From positions 1,860,001 to 1,924,000 of the forward strand of contig NZ_JBBOOK010000001.1 of NCBI RefSeq assembly GCF_038003045.1: a stretch of 64,000 bases of DNA. Direction: 5' to 3'. Numbering within the stretch: position 1 is the stretch's first letter; every line of letters starts with the position of its first letter. Positions 50,037 to 58,172 of the stretch are shown here, one piece after another. This DNA is from Sporosarcina sp. FSL W7-1349. Its GTDB lineage: Bacteria; Bacillota; Bacilli; Bacillales_A; Planococcaceae. Under the pieces are notes generated by a model that was not told the origin of the DNA, did not search any database, and was given only the letters and a program-made list of their open reading frames with translations. The translations under genes were made by a program, and so were the position numbers.

Positions 50037-50072
50037 TCACATGGGGACTACTACACAGTAAACAATGAAAAA

Positions 50073-50106
50073 AGCGCAGAGTGTCAGCAATTCGACATTC
50101 TGCGCT
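50073..50106 (-). terminator. Terminator after NlpC/P60 hydrolase
   Basis: AGCGCAGAATGTC / GACACTCTGCGCT stem with one mismatch and six Ts on the minus strand, 11 bp beyond the stop. Confidence 0.85.
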
Positions 50107-50117
50107 ATATGTATTTA

Positions 50118-50615
50118 TTATTTTGTTGCAGAGGCTACGGAGTTGACGCCTGAGATGCGTTTTGCCCCAACGTAACGGCTGCCCCAATAGTAAGGGTCGT
50201 CCAATTGGTCGACACGCGTACCACGGGAGGTAGATGCGTGTGCAAACTTGCCATCCCCTATGTAGATGCCTACGTGAGAAACCCCTTTGCCCGATGTATT
50301 AAAGAATACGAGGTCCCCTGTTTCCAGATCGGCTTTCTTCACCGCTGTTCCGGATGCGTACATGCCGGAAGACGTGCGTGCCAGGTCGATACCATTTTGT
50401 TTGAATACGTACGATACATAACCGGAGCAGTCGAAACCACTCGTAGTCGTCCCGCCGTATACGTATTTAATGCCTGTTAGGCTAGTTGCCGTTTTTGAAA
50501 TCGCTTCCGATTTGGAAGACGACGCTTCAGCTTGTCCAGTGAACGGTGCGACGAATAATAGTAATGCCATTACAAAGATCGTAATCGTTTTTTGCATTGT
50601 AAATGTAAGTTTCAT
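50118..50615 (-). CDS. Secreted NlpC/P60 family endopeptidase
   Basis: A peptidoglycan endopeptidase of 165 residues that cuts within stem peptides (D-Glu to diaminopimelate type in related enzymes). It has a Sec signal (IFVMALLLFVAPFTGQAEAS) and one NlpC/P60 domain. The catalytic Cys is in YGGTTTSGFDCSGYVSYVF and the His in GVSHVGIYIGDGKFAHAS. It has no LysM or SH3 anchor, so it is probably released or loosely held. The ATG at 50615 follows GGGGG by 5 nt. A perfect WalR-type box lies 76 bp upstream. Confidence 0.9.
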   Translation of the reverse strand: MKLTFTMQKTITIFVMALLLFVAPFTGQAEASSSKSEAISKTATSLTGIKYVYGGTTTSGFDCSGYVSYVFKQNGIDLARTSSGMYASGTAVKKADLETGDLVFFNTSGKGVSHVGIYIGDGKFAHASTSRGTRVDQLDDPYYWGSRYVGAKRISGVNSVASATK

Positions 50616-50690
50616 GTGTTCCCCCATTGGCTTAATTTATATGTAAAAAACCATCCGCAATAACCTTACCATGTTTCAAAACGACCTAAT

Positions 50691-50707
50691 ATTACATTTA
50701 TGTAACA
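50691..50707 (-). promoter_or_regulatory. WalR box upstream of NlpC/P60 gene
   Basis: On the minus strand TGTTAC-ATAAA-TGTAAT fits the WalR (YycF) consensus TGTWAH-N5-TGTWAH exactly. WalRK controls wall hydrolase genes in Bacillales, which matches the gene downstream. Confidence 0.75.
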
Positions 50708-50766
50708 AAGTCATTACGAATAACTCGATTGTCTCACTTTATTGAAATATTGTAATAGATTTTGAG

Positions 50767-50792
50767 GTTTATGCCCGTCGAATAAAGGGAAT
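50767..50792 (+). promoter_or_regulatory. Sigma-B-like promoter
   Basis: GTTTAT (50767-50772), 14 bp, GGGAAT (50787-50792). This fits the general-stress sigma-B pattern GTTTAA-N12-15-GGGWAW. It lies about 40 bp before the GTG start of the small hydrophilic protein. Confidence 0.6.
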
Positions 50793-50830
50793 GTAAGAAG
50801 AATGCTAAAATAGGATTGGAGGCTCTGTGC

Positions 50831-51145
50831 GTGAAAAATGAAGGGAATTTTCCAAAACGCCCGCAAAAGCCAGTTCATGAGACAGAAAATCAGTCGACCG
50901 CGGGAACCCCGCCGAATATTGGGAGGATGCAATCCGACCCCGTCTTTCCTTCCCGAAAAAAGGAGTTGAAACGGGATGATCACCTCCCGCCGGCAGCCGG
51001 TGAGTATGAACGATACCATCCCAAAGAGGAACCCGCCTCTCCGTCTGGACGCGCCCCACTGAGCATTATCGAAAAAGAGCGAAACCCGGAACGGGACGAA
51101 ACGAACACCAACTCTACAACGCCCCCGGACATGGAACAAGAGTGA
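50831..51145 (+). CDS. Small Pro/Glu-rich disordered protein, unknown
   Basis: A 104-residue protein with no hydrophobic core. It is rich in Pro, Glu, Asn, Lys and Arg (VKNEGNFPKRPQKPVHETEN, SIIEKERNPERDETNTNSTT) and is expected to be disordered. I recognise no family. The GTG at 50831 has GGAGG eight nt upstream, and a sigma-B-like promoter lies ahead, which together argue that it is a real stress-related gene. It could still be a chance ORF. It is convergent with nagB. Confidence 0.5.
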   Translation: MKNEGNFPKRPQKPVHETENQSTAGTPPNIGRMQSDPVFPSRKKELKRDDHLPPAAGEYERYHPKEEPASPSGRAPLSIIEKERNPERDETNTNSTTPPDMEQE

Positions 51146-51206
51146 ATCCTACCGCCATCCACTGCATCTTTTACCACTCGACAATTGCTAGACCATAAGA
51201 AACGTG

Positions 51207-51238
51207 AAAAGACTGCCTCCGTCGGGAAGCAGTCTTTT
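51207..51238 (-). terminator. Terminator after nagB
   Basis: Perfect 10-bp stem AAAAGACTGC / GCAGTCTTTT with a 12-nt loop, 8 bp past the nagB stop; probably works in both directions. Confidence 0.85.
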
Positions 51239-51245
51239 CATATGC

Positions 51246-51947
51246 TTACAATTCAAGATCCGTTATGACAATGAAATCTTCATGCTTCAACAAGTTCGTA
51301 ATCGGCCATTCCAGCGTCACTTCGCCTTCCAATAATTTGGCGATGGCATCTCGCTTTTTCTCACCGAATGCAAGCAAAATAAGTTTTTTCGCTCGCATGA
51401 TAGACATGATGCCCATCGTCAGGGCCGTTTCTGGAATTTTTTCATCGTTCTCGAAGTATTGGCTGTTGACGCCCAAGGTCGATTCCGTCAGATGCGCTAC
51501 ATGCGTGACCGACTCGAACGACGTACCTGGCTCATTGAACGCGATATGGCCATTCTCCCCAACACCCAGCAACTGGATGTCGAGCGGATGTTTCACTAGC
51601 AGTTCCTCGTATGCCCGGCATTCCGCGTCCAAGTCTGCCGCCATCCCATCCGGTATATTCGTCTCTTTGAATTTCTTTTTATTGAATAAATGATCTTTCA
51701 TAAAATACGCATAACTATTCGGACTATCCGCTGCGATTCCGACATACTCATCCAAATTGAATGAAGTCACGTTGCTGAAGTCCAAATCGGAATCCGTCCA
51801 CATTTTATAGACGGGGATCATGGTGCTTCCTGTTGCCAACCCAAGCACGTTCAGTCGGCCGTTCTCCAGTTCTTCCCTGATGATTTCAAATACACGCTCC
51901 GCCCCTTGTTCGGGGTTTTCCACTTTAATCAGTTGCATGTTTTCCAT
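51246..51947 (-). CDS. nagB: Glucosamine-6-phosphate deaminase
   Basis: Converts glucosamine-6-phosphate to fructose-6-phosphate and ammonia, balancing amino-sugar use and wall precursor supply. The 233-residue product has the sugar-phosphate loop LGLATGSTMIPVYKMW, NLDEYVGIAADSPNSYAYFM, and the catalytic motif QLLGVGENGHIAFNEPGTSF. Length matches the short Bacillus form without the long allosteric tail. The ATG at 51947 follows TTGGAGAGA. No nagA or nagR gene is adjacent, so it is separated from the usual operon. Confidence 0.93.
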   Translation of the reverse strand: MENMQLIKVENPEQGAERVFEIIREELENGRLNVLGLATGSTMIPVYKMWTDSDLDFSNVTSFNLDEYVGIAADSPNSYAYFMKDHLFNKKKFKETNIPDGMAADLDAECRAYEELLVKHPLDIQLLGVGENGHIAFNEPGTSFESVTHVAHLTESTLGVNSQYFENDEKIPETALTMGIMSIMRAKKLILLAFGEKKRDAIAKLLEGEVTLEWPITNLLKHEDFIVITDLEL

Positions 51948-52381
51948 TCTCTCCAACCTACTTCCACTTAGGATTTCACCACATTGCTAATTGTAATTTC
52001 CATAAACAGTATGGTCAACATTTTTTCAATTTAATTTTTTAATTACTGGCCTTGACACTAGTGTCCTATATCCCTAACCGCTTGCTCCCAAACATTTCGA
52101 CCTATATTATCTTCCCCTCTATCCACAGGAAATATGCCTTCATATACAAGTGTCGGACGAGGAGGATAAAGCAATTGCCCACTGCGGATCCCAACAGCCA
52201 GACACTCTTTATTCCCGCTTAGCTAGCAAATCATTTTGTCAAAACGATGAAGAGCGAGTGAACGAATTGTGAAGTTCGCGCCGTTTGAATAAAACCTAGG
52301 GAATCCCCTAATTCCCTTATCGTCCCAGAAGCTTATGATGAAAGTATGAATCAGAACACTTAACGAAATGGAGGGTACACA
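51948..52381. other. Divergent gap nagB / oxidase operon
   Basis: About 430 bp without a supported ORF. It contains the 12-bp perfect palindrome GACACTAGTGTC (52054-52065) overlapping a TTGACA-like hexamer, a candidate operator for either side. The oxidase operon promoter is probably in 52290-52350, but no clear -35/-10 pair stands out. No repeat array is present. Confidence 0.4.
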
Positions 52382-52528
52382 ATGGGCAAACGAAAACCGA
52401 CACCGCCACACTCCGATCAAGGTCCATCTGAAATCAGTTTGAAAGGGACTTTCATCGCGGTCATGTTGCTTGGTGTTTTCATCCTACTAACTTGGTTCGG
52501 ATCTTACGCACTCTTTTTATCTAGATAA
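52382..52528 (+). CDS. Cytochrome ba3 oxidase subunit IIa-like
   Basis: A 48-residue single-span membrane protein: a hydrophilic N-terminus (MGKRKPTPPHSDQGPSEISL) and one helix (FIAVMLLGVFILLTWFGSYA). Size, topology and position directly before the subunit II gene match subunit IIa of ba3-type oxidases such as Thermus CbaD. GGAGGG lies ahead of the ATG. It is too short for many gene finders. Confidence 0.8.
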   Translation: MGKRKPTPPHSDQGPSEISLKGTFIAVMLLGVFILLTWFGSYALFLSR

Positions 52529-52549
52529 TATATGTCAGGAGGGTACTCT

Positions 52550-53053
52550 ATGCATCTGCATAAATATGAAAAAGTATGGCTTGCATTCGGAATGGGCTCC
52601 CTTGCCCTATTTCTCCTTATCATCGGGTTCGCTGCATTCTGGAAAGGAACTCACCCGCAAAGCCATATTGAAACCATCGATCCCAACAACGTCGAAGCCC
52701 ATGAGGAATTCAAACCTGAAAACTTGGGGCTCCGGGAAGTGGCGGACGGAAAGTATAAAGTGAATATCGTCGCATCGGCTTTCAACTATGATATGGGACG
52801 GGATGCGGAAGACAAAGCGGTCCGGAAGATCCGGGTTCCTAAAGGCTCGACGGTTCTCTTCCAAATCACTACGAAGGACGTCGTCCACGGATTCCAGGTT
52901 GCAGGGACGAATATCAATATGATGGTCGAACCGGGCCATATTAGCCGTTTCGAGGCGGTTATGAAAAAGAACGGCGAATTTACAATCGTATGTAATGAAT
53001 ACTGCGGCATCGGGCATCATCAGATGTTCGGTACAGTGGAGGTGTATGAATGA
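52550..53053 (+). CDS. ba3-type cytochrome c oxidase subunit II
   Basis: The CuA subunit that takes electrons from cytochrome c. The 167-residue product has one N-terminal helix (GSLALFLLIIGFAAF) and an outer cupredoxin domain. CuA ligands are in VVHGFQVAGTN and the motif CNEYCGIGHHQMFG. The single helix and short length mark the B (ba3) type rather than caa3. The ATG at 52550 follows AGGAGGG. Its end overlaps the subunit I gene by 4 bp. Confidence 0.92.
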   Translation: MHLHKYEKVWLAFGMGSLALFLLIIGFAAFWKGTHPQSHIETIDPNNVEAHEEFKPENLGLREVADGKYKVNIVASAFNYDMGRDAEDKAVRKIRVPKGSTVLFQITTKDVVHGFQVAGTNINMMVEPGHISRFEAVMKKNGEFTIVCNEYCGIGHHQMFGTVEVYE

Positions 53054-54708
53054 TGGAAGCCAACCAATTGCCACTCTCTAAAAAACAATCGCGATTATAT
53101 ATGTCCTTCATGTATGTCACCTATATTTCCCTTCTGGTCGGCGGCTTGATGGGTCTCTTGCAGACATTGGTGCGATCAGGAAGGTTCACATTGCCTTTCA
53201 ATATCGATTATTATACGATTTTGACAGTGCACGGCGTCATCCTCGGACTTGTTCTGACTACGTTTTTCATTATCGGATTCCAATTTTCCTTGATGGGGAA
53301 AACGGTCGGTATTTCGGATAAACAGATGAAAGTCGCTTGGATTTCCTTCTGGACGATGCTCGTCGGGACCATTATGGCGGCCATCACGATTCTAGTCGGC
53401 GAGGCGTCTGTCCTGTATACATTCTACGCTCCGTTGCGGGCGCATCCAGCGTTCTATTTCGGTCTTGCGTTAGTCATTGTCGGAAGCTGGGTTGCGGCGT
53501 TCGTTAACTTCCGCCAGTTGTATGTTTGGAAGAAGGCGCATAAAGGGCAGAAATCACCGCTTCTTGCCTTCATGGTGACGATTAATATGTTAATGTGGTT
53601 CATCGCTTCATTGGGGGTCGCTTCCTCGGTGTTGATTCAATTCATCCCTTGGTCGCTCGGATATGCGGAAACGATCAATGTCCTGATGAGTCGTACGTTG
53701 TTCTGGTATTTCGGTCACCCACTCGTCTATTTCTGGCTGTTGCCGGCTTACATGGCATGGTATGCGATCATCCCGAAAATTATCGGCGGAAAATTATTCA
53801 GTGATTCTCTCGCTAGATTGTCATTCATCTTATTGTTGATGTTCTCCATTCCGGTCGGCTTCCACCACCAGCTCACAGAGCCCGGTATCGATCCGACATG
53901 GAAATTCATCCAAGTCGTCCTGACATTCATGGTTGTCATTCCGACTTTGATGACAGCTTTCTCGATTTTTGCAACATTTGAAACGACTGGACGGAAAAAA
54001 GGATATACGAGCCTGTTCGGCTGGTTCAAGAAACTGCCGTGGAAAGATGTCCGTTTCTTTGCACCATTCATCGGTATGGTCGCTTTCATACCGGGCGGAG
54101 CCGGCGGGATCATCAACGCTTCCCACCAGATGAATGCACTCGTCCATAATACGATTTGGGTCACCGGTCACTTCCATTTGACTGTTGCTACTACGGTCAT
54201 CCTGACGTTCTTCGGTATCTCGTACTGGCTAATCCCGCATTTGACAGGCAGACGATTGACTCCGAAACTCAACAAACTGGGCATCATCCAGTCCATCATC
54301 TGGACATTCGGAATGACGATCATGTCAACGTCGATGCACATTCAAGGCTTGCTTGGCGGCCCGCGCCGTTCCAACTACTCTGAATATGCAGGCGGCGAGC
54401 AGGTGCAGACATGGATCAGCTACCAGCTTTCCCAAGCAATCGGCGGAACAATCTTGTTCATCGGCATCATCTTGATGGTGTATATCTTCATTCAACTTAC
54501 CTTCTTCGCGCCGCGCGGTGTGGAAGAATACCCGATTGCCGAGGAGGAAGAAGATGCGGATCCGACTCCGAAAGTGCTCGAGAACTGGTATCTATGGATC
54601 GGTGTCACCGTTGCGCTCATCCTGTTCGCGTACACGATTCCAGTCTTCGACATCCTGAAACACTCTCCTCCGGGCTCGTCTCCATTCGATTGGCCAATTG
54701 GAAGATAA
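53050..54708 (+). CDS. ba3-type cytochrome c oxidase subunit I
   Basis: The catalytic heme-copper subunit reducing oxygen to water and pumping protons. The 552-residue product has about 12-13 spans. CuB and heme ligands are in WYFGHPLVYFWLLPAYMAWY, the pair in GFHHQLTEPGIDP, and VTGHFHLTVATTVILTFFG. The Glu of the D-channel in the A-type oxidases is absent at GHPLVYF, as expected for the B type. Start ATGs at 53050 and 53053. It closes the three-gene operon, with a strong terminator. A high-affinity oxidase suits low oxygen. Confidence 0.93.
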   Translation: MMEANQLPLSKKQSRLYMSFMYVTYISLLVGGLMGLLQTLVRSGRFTLPFNIDYYTILTVHGVILGLVLTTFFIIGFQFSLMGKTVGISDKQMKVAWISFWTMLVGTIMAAITILVGEASVLYTFYAPLRAHPAFYFGLALVIVGSWVAAFVNFRQLYVWKKAHKGQKSPLLAFMVTINMLMWFIASLGVASSVLIQFIPWSLGYAETINVLMSRTLFWYFGHPLVYFWLLPAYMAWYAIIPKIIGGKLFSDSLARLSFILLLMFSIPVGFHHQLTEPGIDPTWKFIQVVLTFMVVIPTLMTAFSIFATFETTGRKKGYTSLFGWFKKLPWKDVRFFAPFIGMVAFIPGGAGGIINASHQMNALVHNTIWVTGHFHLTVATTVILTFFGISYWLIPHLTGRRLTPKLNKLGIIQSIIWTFGMTIMSTSMHIQGLLGGPRRSNYSEYAGGEQVQTWISYQLSQAIGGTILFIGIILMVYIFIQLTFFAPRGVEEYPIAEEEEDADPTPKVLENWYLWIGVTVALILFAYTIPVFDILKHSPPGSSPFDWPIGR

Positions 54709-54718
54709 ACAATGACGA

Positions 54719-54755
54719 AACCCTCCCTAGGGCATCCGCTCCAGGGAGGGTTTTT
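54719..54755 (+). terminator. Terminator after ba3 oxidase operon
   Basis: AACCCTCCCT / AGGGAGGGTT stem with a 14-nt loop and five Ts, 10 bp past the subunit I stop. Confidence 0.85.
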
Positions 54756-54776
54756 CGTGCTGCACCTGTACGTCCG

Positions 54777-54838
54777 GTTGCTTGCGCTCACCTAGGCTTT
54801 ACTTACAAACCAGAACTTTCCGACTTCCTTCCACACCT
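54777..54838. repeat. Possible array J remnant, 21-bp spaced CTTGC-like words
   Basis: Words CTTGCGCTCACC (unit at 54777), ACTTACAAACC (54798) and ACTTCCTTCC (54819) are 21 bp apart and resemble the core of arrays G and I. Only three degenerate units, in the convergent gap between the oxidase terminator and the malic enzyme stop. Confidence 0.35.
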
Positions 54839-56163
54839 CATTGCAGCGATTGGGTTTCATTGGCCACCCGTTCGACCGCTTCGGCTACGTTTTGATGGAC
54901 TTGCGGGTCAAGCGGATGAGGGACCAGATCCCCCGGTTTCGTCGTCTCGACGATGGCCAAGGCGGCTGCGATGAGCATCGGATAGGTGATTGCCTTTGCT
55001 TGCGCGTTCAGGGCACCGCGGAAAATGCCCGGGAAGCCAAGGACATTATTCACTTGGCGACCGTCCGCCGCGAAGGCCGCACCCGCCTCGAGCGCTACTT
55101 CCGGTTTGATTTCCGCATTTGGATTGGACAGCGCCAAGATAATCTGCCCTTTCCGCACCATTTCAGGTCGAATCAACCCCGCAACCCCTGTCGTCGCTAT
55201 GACAATATCGCAAGTTTCCATTAGTTCTTCCAGCGAATCGAGGACGTTGCCATCGTAATGCTTCATCCGTTCGAGCGCCGCTTCATTGCGGTCGACTCCG
55301 TGCATTTCCCGGACTCCGTATTCCATGAGCATTCGGCTAATCGCTAAGCCCGCCGCTCCCAGGCCGACTTGTCCGACAACGGAATCGCTGAGATCCACGC
55401 CAGCCTGTTTACAGGCGGACAAAACGGAAGCGAGTGTCACGACTGCCGTGCCATGCTGGTCGTCATGCATGACAGGAATCGGGAGTTCCGCTTTCAGCCG
55501 TTCCTCAATCTCAAAACAATGCGGCGATCCGATATCTTCCAATAAAATCCCGCCAAATCCTTTATGGATATGCTTCACTGTCTTGACCACTTCGTCCGGA
55601 TCGCTCGTATCAAGCAGGATCGGGATGCCGCTGATACCTGCAAACTGGTCGAACAGGACAGCCTTCCCTTCCATCACGGGCATTCCCGCAACTGGGCCGA
55701 TATTGCCAAGGCCCAGAATGGCGGTGCCGTCCGTCACGATGGCAACGGAATTTGAAATCCCTGTAAAATAATTGGCTTGGGACGGATCATTTTTTATCAC
55801 TCCACATACATTCGCCACGCCGGGGGTGTACACTCTCCGCAAATCGCCGAGGGACCGGATTTCCATCCGTCCTTTCATCTGGATTTTTCCCCCTTCATGC
55901 GCTTGCAGAACTTCGTCCGTCACGGCGAGCACATGGATGCCGCTGCCGATTGCGTTGATCGCATCGACGATCTGTTTCAGATTCTCTTCATCCTTACACT
56001 GGATGGATATATCTCGCAAGGTGGAAAGAGTACCGACTTTGATCGTCTGGATGTCGCCGATATCGCCTTTCCATTGTGCGATTGCCGTGGCTACTTTTGC
56101 TAAATTGCCGGGGATAGAAGGAGTTTCGATAATCAGGTTTCGCATAAACTGACTCAGTTCCAT
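54838..56163 (-). CDS. NAD(P)-dependent malic enzyme with ACT domain
   Basis: Decarboxylates malate to pyruvate. The 441-residue product has an N-terminal ACT-like regulatory domain (about residues 1-85: MRNLIIETPSIPGNLAKVAT, QIVDAINAIGSGIHVLAV). The catalytic part follows, with DLRRVYTPGVANVCGVIKND, the metal site VMHDDQHGTAVVTLASVL and the Rossmann motif VGLGAAGLAISRML. The ACT domain suggests amino-acid control. The ATG at 56163 follows GAGGAGGC; the longer frame upstream lacks support. Cofactor choice cannot be told by eye. Confidence 0.9.
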   Translation of the reverse strand: MELSQFMRNLIIETPSIPGNLAKVATAIAQWKGDIGDIQTIKVGTLSTLRDISIQCKDEENLKQIVDAINAIGSGIHVLAVTDEVLQAHEGGKIQMKGRMEIRSLGDLRRVYTPGVANVCGVIKNDPSQANYFTGISNSVAIVTDGTAILGLGNIGPVAGMPVMEGKAVLFDQFAGISGIPILLDTSDPDEVVKTVKHIHKGFGGILLEDIGSPHCFEIEERLKAELPIPVMHDDQHGTAVVTLASVLSACKQAGVDLSDSVVGQVGLGAAGLAISRMLMEYGVREMHGVDRNEAALERMKHYDGNVLDSLEELMETCDIVIATTGVAGLIRPEMVRKGQIILALSNPNAEIKPEVALEAGAAFAADGRQVNNVLGFPGIFRGALNAQAKAITYPMLIAAALAIVETTKPGDLVPHPLDPQVHQNVAEAVERVANETQSLQ

Positions 56164-56273
56164 ATCCCTGCCTCCTCGTTTCGCATTAGTTGTCCCACCA
56201 TTGTACACACAGAAAAAAGGGTGACAAGAAATCGTACCACTACGATACGTCATGTACCCTCAAACGTCATTTT

Positions 56274-58172
56274 CTATTCATTTTGATCTGCGGTTGCAGC
56301 CTGCACAGGAAGTTTGCCACCCGTGTCTTCCAAAAGTTTATCGATTTCATCTGCGGGAAGCGGTCTGCTGAAATAATAGCCCTGAATCTTCGTGCAGCCC
56401 AACTGCTTTAAACGCATCCATTGCTCCTCGGTTTCCACACCTTCCGCTATAACGGAAAGTCCAAGCATCTTAGCTAATCGGATAATCGTTTGGACAATGG
56501 CTGAGCTCTTTGGATCGATTGTCAAATCCATGATGAATTGGCGGTCGATTTTAATTTCTTGGACCGAAAAATGTTGTAAATAAATAAATGCGGAATATCC
56601 TGTTCCGAAATCATCGATGGAAATATCAAATCCGAGGTCGACCAATTGCTTGATTCTCCGTTTGACTGCTACTTGGTCTTGCAATGCGACGTTTTCTGTA
56701 ATCTCCAGTTTCAGCCGATTCGGTTCAATTCCCGATTCTTCGGCACATCGGATCAAATAATCAGGAAGAGTATGATGCAGAAAATGGCGCGGTGACAAAT
56801 TGATAGATACTTTCAAATGGCCCCGACCTTCATCCTCCCATCTACGTAGTTGGGTGAACGCTTCTTTGATGACCCACTCCCCGATCGGCAAGATCAACCC
56901 AGTCGATTCGGCAAGGTCGATAAAGTCCCCCGGATAGATCAGCCCCCGTTCCGGATGTTTCCAGCGGATAAGCGCTTCGAAGCCTCTCAACTCTCCCGTT
57001 TTCCCATCGACTTGCGGTTGGTAGAAGAGACAAAATTCGTTGAGGTCCAGGCCTTTTCGAAGGTTGATTTCCGATAGCATCATTTCCTTCATAGTCGTAT
57101 GCATGCCTGGCTTATAGACTCGGCCCGCTTTGCGGGTCTTTTTCTTCCTTCCCGATTGCAATGCGACATGGGCCGTCTGCAGCCCCTCTTTCGCGGTCTG
57201 TACATGTTCCGGATAATAGGAGACTCCATAACTGAAAGTCAAGTAGACTTCATGACCTCCGATGTGCATTGGCCTCCTTATTTCATCCGCCAATCGATCC
57301 ATGAACAAGGTGGCTGTTTCGGCAGCATACCCATGGGGAATAAAAACAATGAAATGGTCAAATCCGATGCGCGCGGTAATGGCAGGAGCCGGGAATAGGT
57401 ACCGCAAGCGCCTCGCCGTTTCCTTCAGAACTTCGTCTCCCCCATCATGGCCTAGGACGCCCTGAATCTCGGTAAATTGATCAAGGATCAGGTAGAGGAA
57501 GACGCCTTGTCCATCCATCGGTAGGTTCGGCAGCAACTCATCCACATTTCTAAGGAAGGCATGCTGATTGTCGAGGCCGGTCAGCGGGTCGGTGTAGGCC
57601 AGCGTATGTATATGCTCCTCGATTTCAATCCGGTAAATCCGGTCGAAAATAAAAGCGACCATGTCTGCCAAAGCTGAAATGATCACTTGATCAAAAACTG
57701 ACCACTCTCGCTTTTCGGTTGTTTCACAACATAAGACACCGCCAATCCCCCTGCTTAGAATAATGGAAGCATCCAACATGGATTGTGTCTTGGGATCGTA
57801 GTACCCTTTTCGATACAACTCCTCTGTAGCCGGATCGGTTGTCACATCTTTTACCATTAATGTCCGGCCCTGCTGAACAGCTTCGAAATAGGTAGGCATA
57901 TCTTGTTGGAATAGGCATTCTCCGGAGGATTGTTCATGACGTGTGGCATCATAGTAATTCCGCGCGGTCAGGATGGTCCTCTTTTCATTGAACAGCCAGA
58001 TTCCGACTCGCTCACATGCCATTACTTCGGCAATCTGCTGACAAATCTCTTCCAGCGTATGCTTGACCGATTCCCGGGTGAGCTTCAACTGTTTGGCATG
58101 AGAAAAGAGCAATTGCTGCTGTTGACGAATTTTTTCCAGCGTCGTATTGATTGTTTCGATTGAACGTTCCAT
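56274..58172 (-). CDS. GAF-GGDEF-EAL protein, degenerate GGDEF
   Basis: A predicted cyclic-di-GMP phosphodiesterase of 632 residues without membrane spans. A coiled start (LEKIRQQQQLLFSHAKQLKL) precedes a GAF domain (about 25-165), a GGDEF domain (about 185-350) and an EAL domain (about 370-615). The GGDEF signature is replaced by RIGFDHFIVF, so cyclase activity is probably lost. The EAL domain keeps GFEALIRWKHPERG, LEITENVALQ, IDDFGTGYSAFIYL and VIAEGVETEEQW, so it is likely active. The ATG at 58172 follows GGGAGG. It probably tunes motility or surface growth. Confidence 0.92.
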   Translation of the reverse strand: MERSIETINTTLEKIRQQQQLLFSHAKQLKLTRESVKHTLEEICQQIAEVMACERVGIWLFNEKRTILTARNYYDATRHEQSSGECLFQQDMPTYFEAVQQGRTLMVKDVTTDPATEELYRKGYYDPKTQSMLDASIILSRGIGGVLCCETTEKREWSVFDQVIISALADMVAFIFDRIYRIEIEEHIHTLAYTDPLTGLDNQHAFLRNVDELLPNLPMDGQGVFLYLILDQFTEIQGVLGHDGGDEVLKETARRLRYLFPAPAITARIGFDHFIVFIPHGYAAETATLFMDRLADEIRRPMHIGGHEVYLTFSYGVSYYPEHVQTAKEGLQTAHVALQSGRKKKTRKAGRVYKPGMHTTMKEMMLSEINLRKGLDLNEFCLFYQPQVDGKTGELRGFEALIRWKHPERGLIYPGDFIDLAESTGLILPIGEWVIKEAFTQLRRWEDEGRGHLKVSINLSPRHFLHHTLPDYLIRCAEESGIEPNRLKLEITENVALQDQVAVKRRIKQLVDLGFDISIDDFGTGYSAFIYLQHFSVQEIKIDRQFIMDLTIDPKSSAIVQTIIRLAKMLGLSVIAEGVETEEQWMRLKQLGCTKIQGYYFSRPLPADEIDKLLEDTGGKLPVQAATADQNE

